A DNA stretch of 64,000 nt from Paracoccus aurantiacus (lineage in GTDB: Bacteria; Pseudomonadota; Alphaproteobacteria; Rhodobacterales; Rhodobacteraceae): positions 372,001 through 436,000 of the forward strand of contig NZ_VOPL01000002.1 of assembly GCF_007993065.1 (NCBI RefSeq), in the 5' to 3' direction. Each line of letters opens with the position of its first letter. The stretch's first letter is position 1. This document shows positions 35,823-44,559 of this stretch, one piece after another. A program made the position numbers and the translations under genes. The notes below the pieces were generated by a model. That model saw only the letters and a program-made list of their open reading frames with translations, did no database searches and was not told where the DNA came from.

Positions 35823-36929
35823 CTATTGTCCGTAGGTGGCGAAATCGACATTCGCCCAGATTTCCTTGTCGCGCAGCGCGCCGAGTTCTTCGGCGGGCAT
35901 CTCGGCTTTGACAAGGCCTTCCCATTTTTCGATCAGCGCGGTGTAGCGGTCGATCTTGGTCTGGGCATCGGTGACGCCACGCTCTTCCAGGATCGCGGCC
36001 GCCCCGGCAAGGCGCTGTTCGTTGAACGCGTCGCGCGCCTCGATCAGCGCTGCATCGGGTTCGACGAACTGCACGAGGTTCTGGTCGCGAACTTCCTTGA
36101 TCTGCGCATCAAAGCCGGCCAGTCCTGCCGCCAGCCCATATTGCGAAGCGGCGGCGAGTGCGTGGCGATCCTCGGGGTCCATCCGGTCCCAAAGCAGCTT
36201 GCTGGCGGTCGCAACGGCTGCCCCGTTGAACACGCCCTCGTCGATCTCGGTCGCGAATTTCACCACGTCGCCCAGACGGTTGGCGATGATTTCATGCGGA
36301 GAGCTGAACGTCGCGTCGATGACGCCCTGGCTGAGGCTTTCGAAAAGCTCGCTCGATTGCATCTGCACCGCGACACCGCCGAGGCTTTCGATGAATGCGG
36401 CGTAAAACGGCGAGCCGCTTCGCACTTTCAGCCCCTTCATGTCATCCACCGTCCGCACTTCTTTCGTGCTGAGAAGCTGATAAAGCGGGGTCGTGTCGGA
36501 GCCCAGATAGACCTGTCCGTTACGGCTGAATTCGGCCTGACAGGGTTCGCAGGTGACGATGTATTCCGTCACCGCAGACGATACGACCTGCGCGCTTGAC
36601 CCCAGCATCGACAGTTCGGAAACCAGCGCGCTTTCGGGATATTCGGCGATGAAATAGGGCATCAGAAGCGGGCCGAAATCGGTCACGCCGTCGCGCAGGC
36701 CGGTCGACATTTCATTGGGGGCGACAAGCCCGGACGGTGTGTCCTGACCCGTCCAGCGGCCATCGGTCATTTCCTCCAGCTTCTGGAAGATTGTCGGATA
36801 GACGTCCTTCGCAATGGCATGGTTTGGGCCGAAAGCGCTGGTGGCCCGGATTGTTTCGGCCCCTGCGGTCGTGGCAAGCGATGCTGCGATGGAACATGCA
36901 AACAGTGTCGCGGTGAAGCGCGTATTCAT
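35823..36929 (-). CDS. TRAP transporter solute-binding protein (DctP-type)
   Basis: 368-residue periplasmic receptor with a signal peptide ending at AGAETI. The conserved arginine region is LKVRSGSPFYAAFIESLGG, and the family pattern QSSELFESLSQGVIDATFSS is present. Two cysteines in EYIVTCEPCQAEF are not typical of DctP and may form a disulfide. Ligand inferred from operon context as a hydroxycinnamate or related aromatic acid. Confidence 0.92.
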   Translation of the reverse strand: MNTRFTATLFACSIAASLATTAGAETIRATSAFGPNHAIAKDVYPTIFQKLEEMTDGRWTGQDTPSGLVAPNEMSTGLRDGVTDFGPLLMPYFIAEYPESALVSELSMLGSSAQVVSSAVTEYIVTCEPCQAEFSRNGQVYLGSDTTPLYQLLSTKEVRTVDDMKGLKVRSGSPFYAAFIESLGGVAVQMQSSELFESLSQGVIDATFSSPHEIIANRLGDVVKFATEIDEGVFNGAAVATASKLLWDRMDPEDRHALAAASQYGLAAGLAGFDAQIKEVRDQNLVQFVEPDAALIEARDAFNEQRLAGAAAILEERGVTDAQTKIDRYTALIEKWEGLVKAEMPAEELGALRDKEIWANVDFATYGQ

Positions 36930-36988
36930 GAATTCCTCCCGTGGTGGTCGCGATCGGTCCTTTGGCCGTCGCGCGTGGTCTGCCAGTT

Positions 36989-37468
36989 CTAGCGCGCCGT
37001 CCGCCGTTCGAGCCTTCCCAAGATCGTCAGCAGGCGGTCGCGGTCGTCTTCGTCCAGCCAGCCCAGAACCTCATCCTCGGCTGTCCGGACCTTTGCCGCT
37101 GCGCGATCGCGCAGGTGTCGTCCGCGCAGGGTCGCCGTCAGCGCATAGCGCCGGCGGTCTGTCGGAATTTTCTTGCGCGTGATGAGGCCGCGCTCTTCCA
37201 GCTCGTCAATGATGACGACCAGGTTAGAGCGTTCCATCTGCAAGGCATCCGCCAGTTCCGATTGCACGATCCCCGGATTGTCCGTGATGATGGACAGGCA
37301 TGAGAAGCTGACCACACGCAGATCGTTTTCCGCCAGCACCCTTTGGGCCAGCGGCTGGATCTGCATATAGACACGCTTCAGCCTGTAACCGATCAGAGAG
37401 AAAAGCACGCTATCCGTGATACCTTTCTTTTCGGTCCCAGAATCAGGCGATTCGTCCGGCTTCGGCAT
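36989..37468 (-). CDS. MarR family regulator of the hydroxycinnamate operon
   Basis: 159-residue winged-helix regulator: recognition region IVQSELADALQMERSNLVVIIDELEERGL and wing RKKIPTDRRRYALTAT. It is the first gene of the minus-strand operon, 59 bases ahead of the solute-binding protein gene. MarR proteins of this setting (CouR, FerR, HcaR types) release DNA when bound by a hydroxycinnamoyl-CoA thioester, so autoregulation plus operon control is likely. Confidence 0.88.
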   Translation of the reverse strand: MPKPDESPDSGTEKKGITDSVLFSLIGYRLKRVYMQIQPLAQRVLAENDLRVVSFSCLSIITDNPGIVQSELADALQMERSNLVVIIDELEERGLITRKKIPTDRRRYALTATLRGRHLRDRAAAKVRTAEDEVLGWLDEDDRDRLLTILGRLERRTAR

Positions 37469-37491
37469 GGGTCTCCTCCTGCTATTTTGCT

Positions 37492-37506
37492 ATCATGCAT
37501 AATGAT
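37492..37506. promoter_or_regulatory. Candidate MarR operator
   Basis: A perfect inverted repeat ATCAT-N5-ATGAT lies 24 bases upstream of the marR start. It abuts and overlaps by two bases a consensus minus-strand -10 (TATAAT, 37510 to 37505), and so covers the expected transcription start. MarR-family operators are usually palindromes of about this size. Confidence 0.5.
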
Positions 37507-37510
37507 TATA
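37505..37510 (-). promoter_or_regulatory. -10 element of the hydroxycinnamate operon promoter
   Basis: Perfect TATAAT read on the minus strand in an AT-rich island between marR and the ndh stop. No good -35 is seen at 17 bases (GC-rich there), so the promoter may need an activator, or the match may be by chance. Confidence 0.4.
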
Positions 37511-37650
37511 TTCAATAACTATATCTGCGGGCGGATGGGCTGAGACAATCTTCGCCGTCGCGGGCCGATGAAACGGCCCGCGCGCTGCAAAAGAAAATGG
37601 AAACAGATGCTTGCCGGACCCGGCTTCGCAGAGATCGGCGGCAGCGGCGG

Positions 37651-38967
37651 CTAACGCTTGTCGGAATGGATGTCGCGTTGGGTGATAAGCCGCGCGCTGT
37701 TGCGACCCGAGATAAAGGACCACAGCCAGTTCAGCGCGACGGCGATTCGGCTGCGCGTGCCGATCAGGAAATAGATATGCGCGATCCCCCACAGCCACCA
37801 GGCGAGCGCGCCCTTCAGGCGGATGCGGCCGAAATCCGCCACCGCCGAACGCTTCCCTATCGTGGCAAGGCTGCCCTGATGGCGATAAACGAACTTGTCG
37901 TCTTGTTTCTGCCCGGCAAGCCGCGCCTTCAGAACCTTGGCGACGAACTGACCCTGCTGCTTTGCTGCCGGGGCAAGGCCGGGCACCGGGCTGCCATCCT
38001 CTCGCTCGACTGCCGCAGTGTCGCCGATCACGAATATATCCGGGTGACCGGGCACTGTCAGATCCGGGTTCACCTTGACGCGGCCTGCGCGGTCGGCCTC
38101 GGCGCCCAGCCAGCCCGCAGCGGGCGAGGCTGTGACACCCGCCGCCCAGATCGCCGTCCGCGTGGGAATTTCCTGACCTGATACCGTAACGCCCGCATCC
38201 GACATCGCGGTCACGGCGTGGTCCGTCATCACCGTCACGCCAAGCCGCTTCAGCGCTGTCTCGGCATAGTCGGACAGTTCCTTCGGGAAGGCGGGAAGAA
38301 CGCGCGGGCCGGCCTCGATCAGGATCACGCGGGCCTTTCGCGTGTCGATATTGCGGAATTCCGGCGGCAGGATGCGCTGCGCGAGTTCCGCGATGATCCC
38401 GGCAAGCTCGACCCCTGTCGCACCTGCCCCGACGATCACGAAGCTTAAAAGGGCATCGCGTTCGTCAGCATCACTGGTCAGCTCGGCTTCTTCGAAGGCG
38501 GACAGGACGCGCCGGCGGATCGTGGTCGCGTCCTCCAGCGATTTCAGGCCCGGCGCGAAGGGCTCCCATTCGTCATGCCCGAAATAGGAATGCCGCGCCC
38601 CGGTCGCGAGGACGAGCGTGTCATAGCCGACCGGCGCACCCTCCTTCAGCAGAACCCGCTTCGCTTCGGTATCGACCCCTGTGACCTCGTCAAGAAGTGT
38701 CGTCACATCCTTGCGCGACTTGAACAGATTGCGGATCGGCCATGCCACATCCGAGGTCGGCAGGATCGTCGTTGCCACCTGATACAGCAACGGCTGGAAC
38801 AGGTGGTGGTTTCGCTGGTCGATGATGGTGATCTCAAGCCCCTTGGCCTGCAACGATTTCGCCAGTCCCAGACCGCCGAAACCGCCGCCCACGATCACGA
38901 GGCGATGCGGCGCACTGTCAGGCGAGGGGTTTGGCGCGGTGCCGGGTGGTGTCAGGGTGTCGCTCAT
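37651..38967 (-). CDS. ndh: Type II NADH dehydrogenase (NDH-2)
   Basis: 438-residue flavoprotein that passes electrons from NADH to quinone without pumping protons. FAD site VGGGFGGLGLAK near residue 26 and NADH site IVGAGATGVELAG mid-protein. FVIGDTAAV and QQGQFVAK are late FAD/quinone motifs. The C-terminus (WWLWGIAHIYFLIG onward) is an amphipathic membrane anchor. Start at 38967 (MSDTLTPPGT) with a proline-rich lead; the extended frame to 39027 is less likely. Confidence 0.93.
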   Translation of the reverse strand: MSDTLTPPGTAPNPSPDSAPHRLVIVGGGFGGLGLAKSLQAKGLEITIIDQRNHHLFQPLLYQVATTILPTSDVAWPIRNLFKSRKDVTTLLDEVTGVDTEAKRVLLKEGAPVGYDTLVLATGARHSYFGHDEWEPFAPGLKSLEDATTIRRRVLSAFEEAELTSDADERDALLSFVIVGAGATGVELAGIIAELAQRILPPEFRNIDTRKARVILIEAGPRVLPAFPKELSDYAETALKRLGVTVMTDHAVTAMSDAGVTVSGQEIPTRTAIWAAGVTASPAAGWLGAEADRAGRVKVNPDLTVPGHPDIFVIGDTAAVEREDGSPVPGLAPAAKQQGQFVAKVLKARLAGQKQDDKFVYRHQGSLATIGKRSAVADFGRIRLKGALAWWLWGIAHIYFLIGTRSRIAVALNWLWSFISGRNSARLITQRDIHSDKR

Positions 38968-39077
38968 CAAGGCCGCCTTTCTGGGCAGGAGCGGCGCGTC
39001 CATCCTTCCTATCGAAGACGCGCGCACGATCCATCGGCAAAGCCTTAGCCGGAATCGGCCCGAAATGACAGGCCCGG

Positions 39078-40157
39078 CTAGAGTCCGTCGGGAACCGCCA
39101 CGTCATGCAGCCGCGCGATTCCGGCCAAGAGTGCCAGGTCCGCCACACGATACGGAATGCCGGTTTTCCGCCGCGCGGCCTCGGTCCGCGCCTCGATCTC
39201 GCCGGGCATGAAGATCTCGGACACGCCATCGGCCTTGCGGTTATTCTTCACCGTCTCGACCAGTTCCTGCATCCGCGCGCCGAACAGATCGCGCGATCCA
39301 AGGCAGATATCCGGGCGGATCACGGTAATCAGATGACCGACCCCCTGCGGGCGATCGAAATTCTTGTATTGGTCGCCGACACCGCCTGCGAAATTCGCAC
39401 CGGTCAGGACCCCGCACATGATATCCAGCCAGATCGACAGGCCCGCCCCCTTCGGCCCGCCGATGGGCAGAAGCGTGCCGCCCTGCAGCGCGGCGTCGGG
39501 GTCGGTTGTCGGTGCCCCGTCTGCATCGAGTGCCCAGCCTGGCGGTATCGCTTTGCCTTCGCGTGCCGCCTTCCGGATTTTGCCGCGCGCGACGATGGTC
39601 GGGGCCATGTCCAGCACGAACGGAATGCCGCCGGGATTGGGCGCGGCAACGGCGAAAGGGCTGGTGCCGAAAACCTCCTCGGTTCCGCCCCAGGGGGGCA
39701 GGGCAGGCGAGGCGTTGGTGAAGACGAGGGCGAGATAGCCCGCCTCAATCGCCTGCAACAGATAAGCGGCTGCCATGCCGAAATGGGTGGAGTTGCGAAC
39801 GCCGATCATCGCGAGGCCCTGCTGCTCTGCGACGAGGATGCCTTCGGCAATGGCGCGGCTGGCAATGACGAAGCCAAGCCCGTTCTGCCCGTCGAGGCGC
39901 AGCATGGACGGCCCGATTGCGTCGAATTCAAGCGATGGGGCGGGGTTAACCAGCCCCCGCGAGATACGTTCGAGATAGCCGGGCATCCTGACAATGCCGT
40001 GGGTATCCACCCCGCGAAGATCGGCCCGGACGAGGCAGGACGCCGCAAGCCGTGCGTCACCTGCGGGCACGCCGTGGGCGGCAAAAAGCCCTGCGGCGAA
40101 AGCTTCGGCCTGTTCTGCTGACAACAGCATCGTCTCAGCGTCGCGTGTCTCTGCCAC
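39078..40157 (-). CDS. Malate/L-lactate/ureidoglycolate dehydrogenase family oxidoreductase
   Basis: 359-residue NAD(P)-dependent LDH2/MDH2 enzyme. Family motifs: RADLRGVDTHGIVRMPGY, RNSTHFGMAAAYL (catalytic histidine), and GTSPFAVAAPNP. The substrate among malate, sulfolactate, ureidoglycolate or similar cannot be read. GTG start at 40157 follows GGAG by 7 bases. A GntR-type palindrome lies upstream. Confidence 0.9.
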   Translation of the reverse strand: MAETRDAETMLLSAEQAEAFAAGLFAAHGVPAGDARLAASCLVRADLRGVDTHGIVRMPGYLERISRGLVNPAPSLEFDAIGPSMLRLDGQNGLGFVIASRAIAEGILVAEQQGLAMIGVRNSTHFGMAAAYLLQAIEAGYLALVFTNASPALPPWGGTEEVFGTSPFAVAAPNPGGIPFVLDMAPTIVARGKIRKAAREGKAIPPGWALDADGAPTTDPDAALQGGTLLPIGGPKGAGLSIWLDIMCGVLTGANFAGGVGDQYKNFDRPQGVGHLITVIRPDICLGSRDLFGARMQELVETVKNNRKADGVSEIFMPGEIEARTEAARRKTGIPYRVADLALLAGIARLHDVAVPDGL

Positions 40158-40213
40158 GGTTAGTCTCCGTCAAGATTGACCCAGAGCTTTCAGCCTAGCA
40201 GCTTCTGCAAGAT

Positions 40214-40221
40214 TGTATACA
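40214..40221. promoter_or_regulatory. Possible GntR/FadR-type operator upstream of the LDH2-family gene
   Basis: TGTATACA, within ATTGTATACATC, lies 57 bases before the dehydrogenase start. TTGTATACAA-like palindromes are classic FadR-subfamily GntR sites. No GntR gene is in this window, so the regulator would be elsewhere. Confidence 0.35.
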
Positions 40222-40286
40222 TCTGGATTCAATCCCGACCGGCGAAGCCATGCCGACGCGCCCGGCATGTTGCCGCTTGCCGGCGG

Positions 40287-42488
40287 TCAGGACGCCCGCC
40301 CGACACGGCTGCGGCGCGGAAGCTGACGCCATAGCCACGGCAGTGCCAGGATTGCCAATGTCAGCGCCTGCGCCGCAAGCGGCTCTGCCACCGGGAACAG
40401 ACCGAACCACAATTGCAGCCAGTCGCGATCGGGAAACCATGCGACGGGCGTCGCGCTGATCAGGGCGGCCGTCTGCAAACCGCGGATACCTGCGCCGACC
40501 AGCACCACCGCCAGAATTGACAGCAGAACCGATGTGATGCGGAAGAACAACCGCAACGGCAGCTTCCGCCCAGATGCAAGGATCAGCCAGCCCGCCACAA
40601 GTGCGGCTGCACCACCCCCGACAAGACCGATCAGGACCGAACCAGCCGAGGCATCGACCAGCATTGCCTCGTAGAACAGCACGGTCTCGAAACCTTCGCG
40701 GAACACCACAAGAAAGGCCAGAGAGCCGACCGTCCACGGGTTCGCGATACCGGCAAGCTTGGCGCGGAAATTCGCGACATGTCCGCCGCCCGCATTCAGC
40801 CCAAGCACCATCCATGTCAGGACTGCTGCTGCCAGAAGCGCGGTGCCGCCCTCAATCGCCTCTCGTGCAAGGGTCGAGAGCGAGAAAAGCCATCTTGCGG
40901 CGGCCCATAGGGCGAAGCTGAACAGAAGTGCCGCGACAAGCCCTGCGGCGATGGGCGCACGGAAGCGCGACGGTTGCAGCCCTTCGGCGCGCAGCGCGGC
41001 AAGCAGTGCTGCGATGATAAGAACCGCCTCCAGCCCCTCGCGGAAGACGATACCGGCTGACTGCAGCGCCGCGCCGATGGGCGAGACGGGCGTTTCGATC
41101 TTCGCGCGTGCCGCCAGCACATCTTCCTTGATGCCTGCGACCTCCTCGGCCACGGGCAGCTGATCCTCGATCAGCTTCCCAAGACCCGGCCGCGCCGCAG
41201 TGCCCTCCCAGAAGCGGGCTTCGATGCGCAGGGTCATGGCTGGTGCGCGCGGCACCAGCCTTTGTTCGATGTCAGGGTCGAACCAGCTATAGGCTTCCAG
41301 CCGCTTCAGTTCGGCCCCTGACCAGTCCCCGGCCTGCGCCATGAGCTGCAATTCATCGAGCGTGGCGGGCAGCGCATCGACCGCTGCCTCATAGCCGCCC
41401 TGAACGACGGCCTCGCCGAAGCTTGCTTCGATGATCGCAAGTGCCTCGGCGACCAGCGGCTCGACCCCGTCTTCACGGGCGTCCATTTTCGCTTTCATCT
41501 CGGCCAGAAGCGCACCCAGCCTTTCGCCCTGCGCGGTATCCTGCATTTGCGGGACAAGATCGCCGAGGATGATTGCCGCACGGTCGCGGAACAGGCGCGC
41601 CTCGTAATATTCCAGCGGCTGCGTGATCTCTCCGTTGCGGACCCCGTTGCCGTACTCCTCCCAGACAAGCGCGGTGAAGCGGCGCAGAAGCCGGGCGCGG
41701 CGCAGTTTCTCCTCGGGCGAAAGCCTGACCGGACTGTAACCCGCGATAAGTGTCGAAATATCGCTGAGCGCTGCGGGGTCTGTCTCTGCGCGGGCAAGCG
41801 CCTGTTCAAGCTGCGCGTTCCCCTGATCGCCCAGATGGTCTGTCAGGTTGCTGCCAAGATAGCCGGCAAGGCCTTCGATCCGACCCAGATCGCCCGCATA
41901 TTGCGTCGGGTGATCGGCGGCTGCATCTTCCTTGGCGCGGCTGATCGCAAGGCGCAATTCGGACGCGGCAACGGTCAGAAGCTCTCCTTCCACTGTCTCA
42001 TGCGTGGCTGCGGCATCCAGCGTGCCATCCCCGAGCGCTTGAACCGCCAGCGCTGCAGCCGTGTCGCCAGAGGCGCGCGCGTAATCGCGCACCGTCAGCC
42101 AGTCAGAAGCAGCCTGCGCATCGCTTGCATCTATCGCCGCCAGCGCCTGAACGCGCGCCGCCGCCATCAGCGCGGCCCAAAGAAGCTGGCGCGATTTCGC
42201 CGCGGCTGCCTGATCGTCCGCACGCACCGAAGCATCGTAATCCGCCAAAGCGCTATCGACCGCATCACGTTCCGCCCCGAATTGCGGCGCGGCCTGTTCC
42301 CAGCTGGTCGCAATCTGCTGCAGCCGGTCCTTGATTTCGGCGTCGCGGGCAGCGCTTTGCCCGCGATAAAGCAGCCGTTCGATGCGCCCTGCCTCTGACC
42401 TGATCGCATCTGCTGCACCCCAAGGTGTTTCGGCGCGAAGCGGCATGGCAAAGAAAATGAGGCTGATCAGAAGGGGCAGTATTCTCAC
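40287..42488 (-). CDS. FTR1 family iron permease with long periplasmic domain
   Basis: 733 residues. A signal peptide and a ~450-residue helical periplasmic domain precede seven membrane helices. Both iron-translocation motifs are present: REGLE at 483-487 and REGFE at 597-601, with E607 nearby. The long N-terminal part is like that of some bacterial FTR1/EfeU proteins but not of minimal EfeU. FTR1 takes up Fe(III) produced by an oxidising partner. GTG start overlaps the multihaem gene stop by 4 bases. Confidence 0.9.
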   Translation of the reverse strand: MRILPLLISLIFFAMPLRAETPWGAADAIRSEAGRIERLLYRGQSAARDAEIKDRLQQIATSWEQAAPQFGAERDAVDSALADYDASVRADDQAAAAKSRQLLWAALMAAARVQALAAIDASDAQAASDWLTVRDYARASGDTAAALAVQALGDGTLDAAATHETVEGELLTVAASELRLAISRAKEDAAADHPTQYAGDLGRIEGLAGYLGSNLTDHLGDQGNAQLEQALARAETDPAALSDISTLIAGYSPVRLSPEEKLRRARLLRRFTALVWEEYGNGVRNGEITQPLEYYEARLFRDRAAIILGDLVPQMQDTAQGERLGALLAEMKAKMDAREDGVEPLVAEALAIIEASFGEAVVQGGYEAAVDALPATLDELQLMAQAGDWSGAELKRLEAYSWFDPDIEQRLVPRAPAMTLRIEARFWEGTAARPGLGKLIEDQLPVAEEVAGIKEDVLAARAKIETPVSPIGAALQSAGIVFREGLEAVLIIAALLAALRAEGLQPSRFRAPIAAGLVAALLFSFALWAAARWLFSLSTLAREAIEGGTALLAAAVLTWMVLGLNAGGGHVANFRAKLAGIANPWTVGSLAFLVVFREGFETVLFYEAMLVDASAGSVLIGLVGGGAAALVAGWLILASGRKLPLRLFFRITSVLLSILAVVLVGAGIRGLQTAALISATPVAWFPDRDWLQLWFGLFPVAEPLAAQALTLAILALPWLWRQLPRRSRVGRAS

Positions 42489-44041
42489 GGCGAGCTATCC
42501 GGCAGATCGACCGAGAGCTCGGCCATGGTGAATGAAGGCAACGCCATGTCGCGGCGAAGATTGGTGAAGATCAGTTCCGGCAGCGCAATCCTGTAAAACA
42601 GCTTGACCGACAGATGCAGCGGGCCAGCCGTCCCGTCGGGCAGCGCGACGTCATAGCGCACGACGTCCTCGCCGCGCGGCGGTATCGGTTTGCGCATCCA
42701 GACCACCTTGGCGGTCGAAAAGGTCAGGTGATCGGAAAGGCGACGCCCCTTGCTGTCAAGGAAATGCTCAATCCAGGTGACGGCCGCGGGGTCCTCGACC
42801 CCCAGCCGTTCGGCAGCGCCGCCAGACCTGAAGACCTCGGCCCCGGTGGGATCGGTCAGGACGACCTCCAGCCAGATGTGCTTCTGGTCGTTCACCCCCG
42901 TGGGCAGGTTGTGTCCGGCCCCCAGGTTCTGAACCGCTATGTCCAGATGCAGGCCGTCGGCATCGCGATTGGAGGCGCGCAGTTCCAACCCGGCGGCGCT
43001 GCGCAGAAGCGCGGTCGTCTGCCGCGACTGCACGTCCAGCGTCGCCTTTGTCGTTGCGGCATCCATGCCCGGCAGCATCCCGCCCCGCAAAACGGACAGC
43101 GCATCGCCCAGCCCGGTATCGGTCAGCAGGTGGTTGCCGCCCACGAAGCGATGCGAATAGCGTTCGGGCTTGGCTGTGTTTCCCGCGCGGATGGCCATGA
43201 CCTGCGCGGCCGGGTCCGACGCCATGTGGCAATCCTGACAGGTGATGCCCTGACGGGCATACCAGCTTGATTGCCATTCAAGAAACGTGGTCTGGACAGG
43301 CTGCGCGACCTCGGCACGAGAATTCGACATGTCGTAGATCTCGACATGGCAAGACCCGCAAAGCTGCGCGCTTTTCAGCAGAGCAGTCGTCTCCGGCGCG
43401 GCGAACGCGTTCAGGTGGGCGCGCGGGTCGGCCAGAAGCGCAGCGCCCTGCGGGGCATCGCGTTCAGCCTCGGCACGACCATAGGCGAGGGTGATGGCAC
43501 CGTTCCCCGCTTCGCCATCGGCATGTGTGGCCGTGTGGCAGGTTATGCAGGCGACGCCTTCGGTCAGGGCATCGGAAGGCCCGACAGAAACGAAGCGATT
43601 GACCCGACCGCTCAGCATTTCGGCGGGGGCGTGGCATCCTTCGCAGAAGCGCGCGCGTTCGGGATGTCGCTTGTCGGCGTTCTCATTGGCCTCGACAGTC
43701 GCCTCGTAAATCAGGTCGCGATCGGCGATCGCGTGAAGCGAGCCGGCCCATTCCTGAAACTCGCGCTGATGACAGTTGCCGCATTCGGCTGCCGATGGAA
43801 GCCGGTCCGGGTCGCTGAACTGGCCGGAATGGCTTTGCAGACGCGAGGGCCAGAACGGCCGTTCTGTCCCGGCGTCATCCGGACCAAAGGGCAGGCGGTA
43901 GAAAGGTATATCCTTCATCGCGACGCCGACGGGGCGCGCGGCCGGTGTCATCCAGATCAGCGAAAGGACCAGAGTCGCCGCCAGAATGGCCCCGACGACA
44001 AGCGCGCGCGCATGGTAGCGAAGTTGGGATTTCAGCTTCAT
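42485..44041 (-). CDS. Pentahaem cytochrome c of the iron-uptake operon
   Basis: 518 residues with an N-terminal membrane anchor (about 13-31). Five CxxCH haem sites: 87-91, 133-137, 165-169, 228-232 and 268-272, with extra histidines for bis-His ligation. The C-terminal ~230 residues (from SHRFVGGNHLLTD) form a beta-rich domain without haem sites. The general layout recalls NrfA/c554-like multihaem proteins, but no catalytic identity is seen. Sandwiched between a b-type-like membrane protein and FTR1, it is a candidate electron acceptor for Fe(II) oxidation. Confidence 0.85.
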   Translation of the reverse strand: MKLKSQLRYHARALVVGAILAATLVLSLIWMTPAARPVGVAMKDIPFYRLPFGPDDAGTERPFWPSRLQSHSGQFSDPDRLPSAAECGNCHQREFQEWAGSLHAIADRDLIYEATVEANENADKRHPERARFCEGCHAPAEMLSGRVNRFVSVGPSDALTEGVACITCHTATHADGEAGNGAITLAYGRAEAERDAPQGAALLADPRAHLNAFAAPETTALLKSAQLCGSCHVEIYDMSNSRAEVAQPVQTTFLEWQSSWYARQGITCQDCHMASDPAAQVMAIRAGNTAKPERYSHRFVGGNHLLTDTGLGDALSVLRGGMLPGMDAATTKATLDVQSRQTTALLRSAAGLELRASNRDADGLHLDIAVQNLGAGHNLPTGVNDQKHIWLEVVLTDPTGAEVFRSGGAAERLGVEDPAAVTWIEHFLDSKGRRLSDHLTFSTAKVVWMRKPIPPRGEDVVRYDVALPDGTAGPLHLSVKLFYRIALPELIFTNLRRDMALPSFTMAELSVDLPDSSP

Positions 44042-44553
44042 CGCCGCTCACGCGACCAGTGCCGCAGACTCAGGTGCAGGATCAGCCCGCCGATTGCCAG
44101 CCAGGACGACCAGAAATGGATCAGCGACAGGGTCTGGCTTACGCTGCGATCCGGAAACCAGACTATTCCGACAAGCCACATGACCGCTGGCACAGCCATC
44201 GCGGTTCCGCTGAGCAGCAAGGCCACCCAGCTTGCCAGCAGCAGCCAGGAGATATTCGTGAATGCCGCGCGCTGGCTGTTGCGCAGCGCGCTTGGCACAT
44301 GTCCCCAGATCCACGGCACCAGCCACACGAGAAGCCCCAGCCCGGTCAGCAAATGCAGCCACAGGACAAGGTCCTGCTGACCCAGAATCCAAAGCCCCAG
44401 CCCCGACACGAACAGCACCGCGAATGCAACGCTTTGCAGGCCAGAGCGGGGCGTCCCGCCACGCGGACGCGCGACGGTGGACGCCGCCGCGCGGGCCGGG
44501 TTCACAGCGGGAGTTCCGATTTCTGAGGGATGGCTTGCGGCTGGTCCCGTCAT
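44038..44553 (-). CDS. Four-helix membrane protein, putative b-type cytochrome
   Basis: 171 residues; about four transmembrane helices (45-60, 65-85, 103-125, 144-163) with histidines placed inside or at helix ends (LWLHLLTG, IWGHVPS, LIHFWSS, LILHLSLRHW). This spacing suits bis-His haem b ligation as in cytochrome b561/NapC-partner proteins, though no family is certain. Overlaps the pentahaem gene by 4 bases and follows the imelysin gene by 6, so it probably links that cytochrome to the quinone pool. Confidence 0.65.
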   Translation of the reverse strand: MTGPAASHPSEIGTPAVNPARAAASTVARPRGGTPRSGLQSVAFAVLFVSGLGLWILGQQDLVLWLHLLTGLGLLVWLVPWIWGHVPSALRNSQRAAFTNISWLLLASWVALLLSGTAMAVPAVMWLVGIVWFPDRSVSQTLSLIHFWSSWLAIGGLILHLSLRHWSRERR

Positions 44554-44559
44554 GGCATG

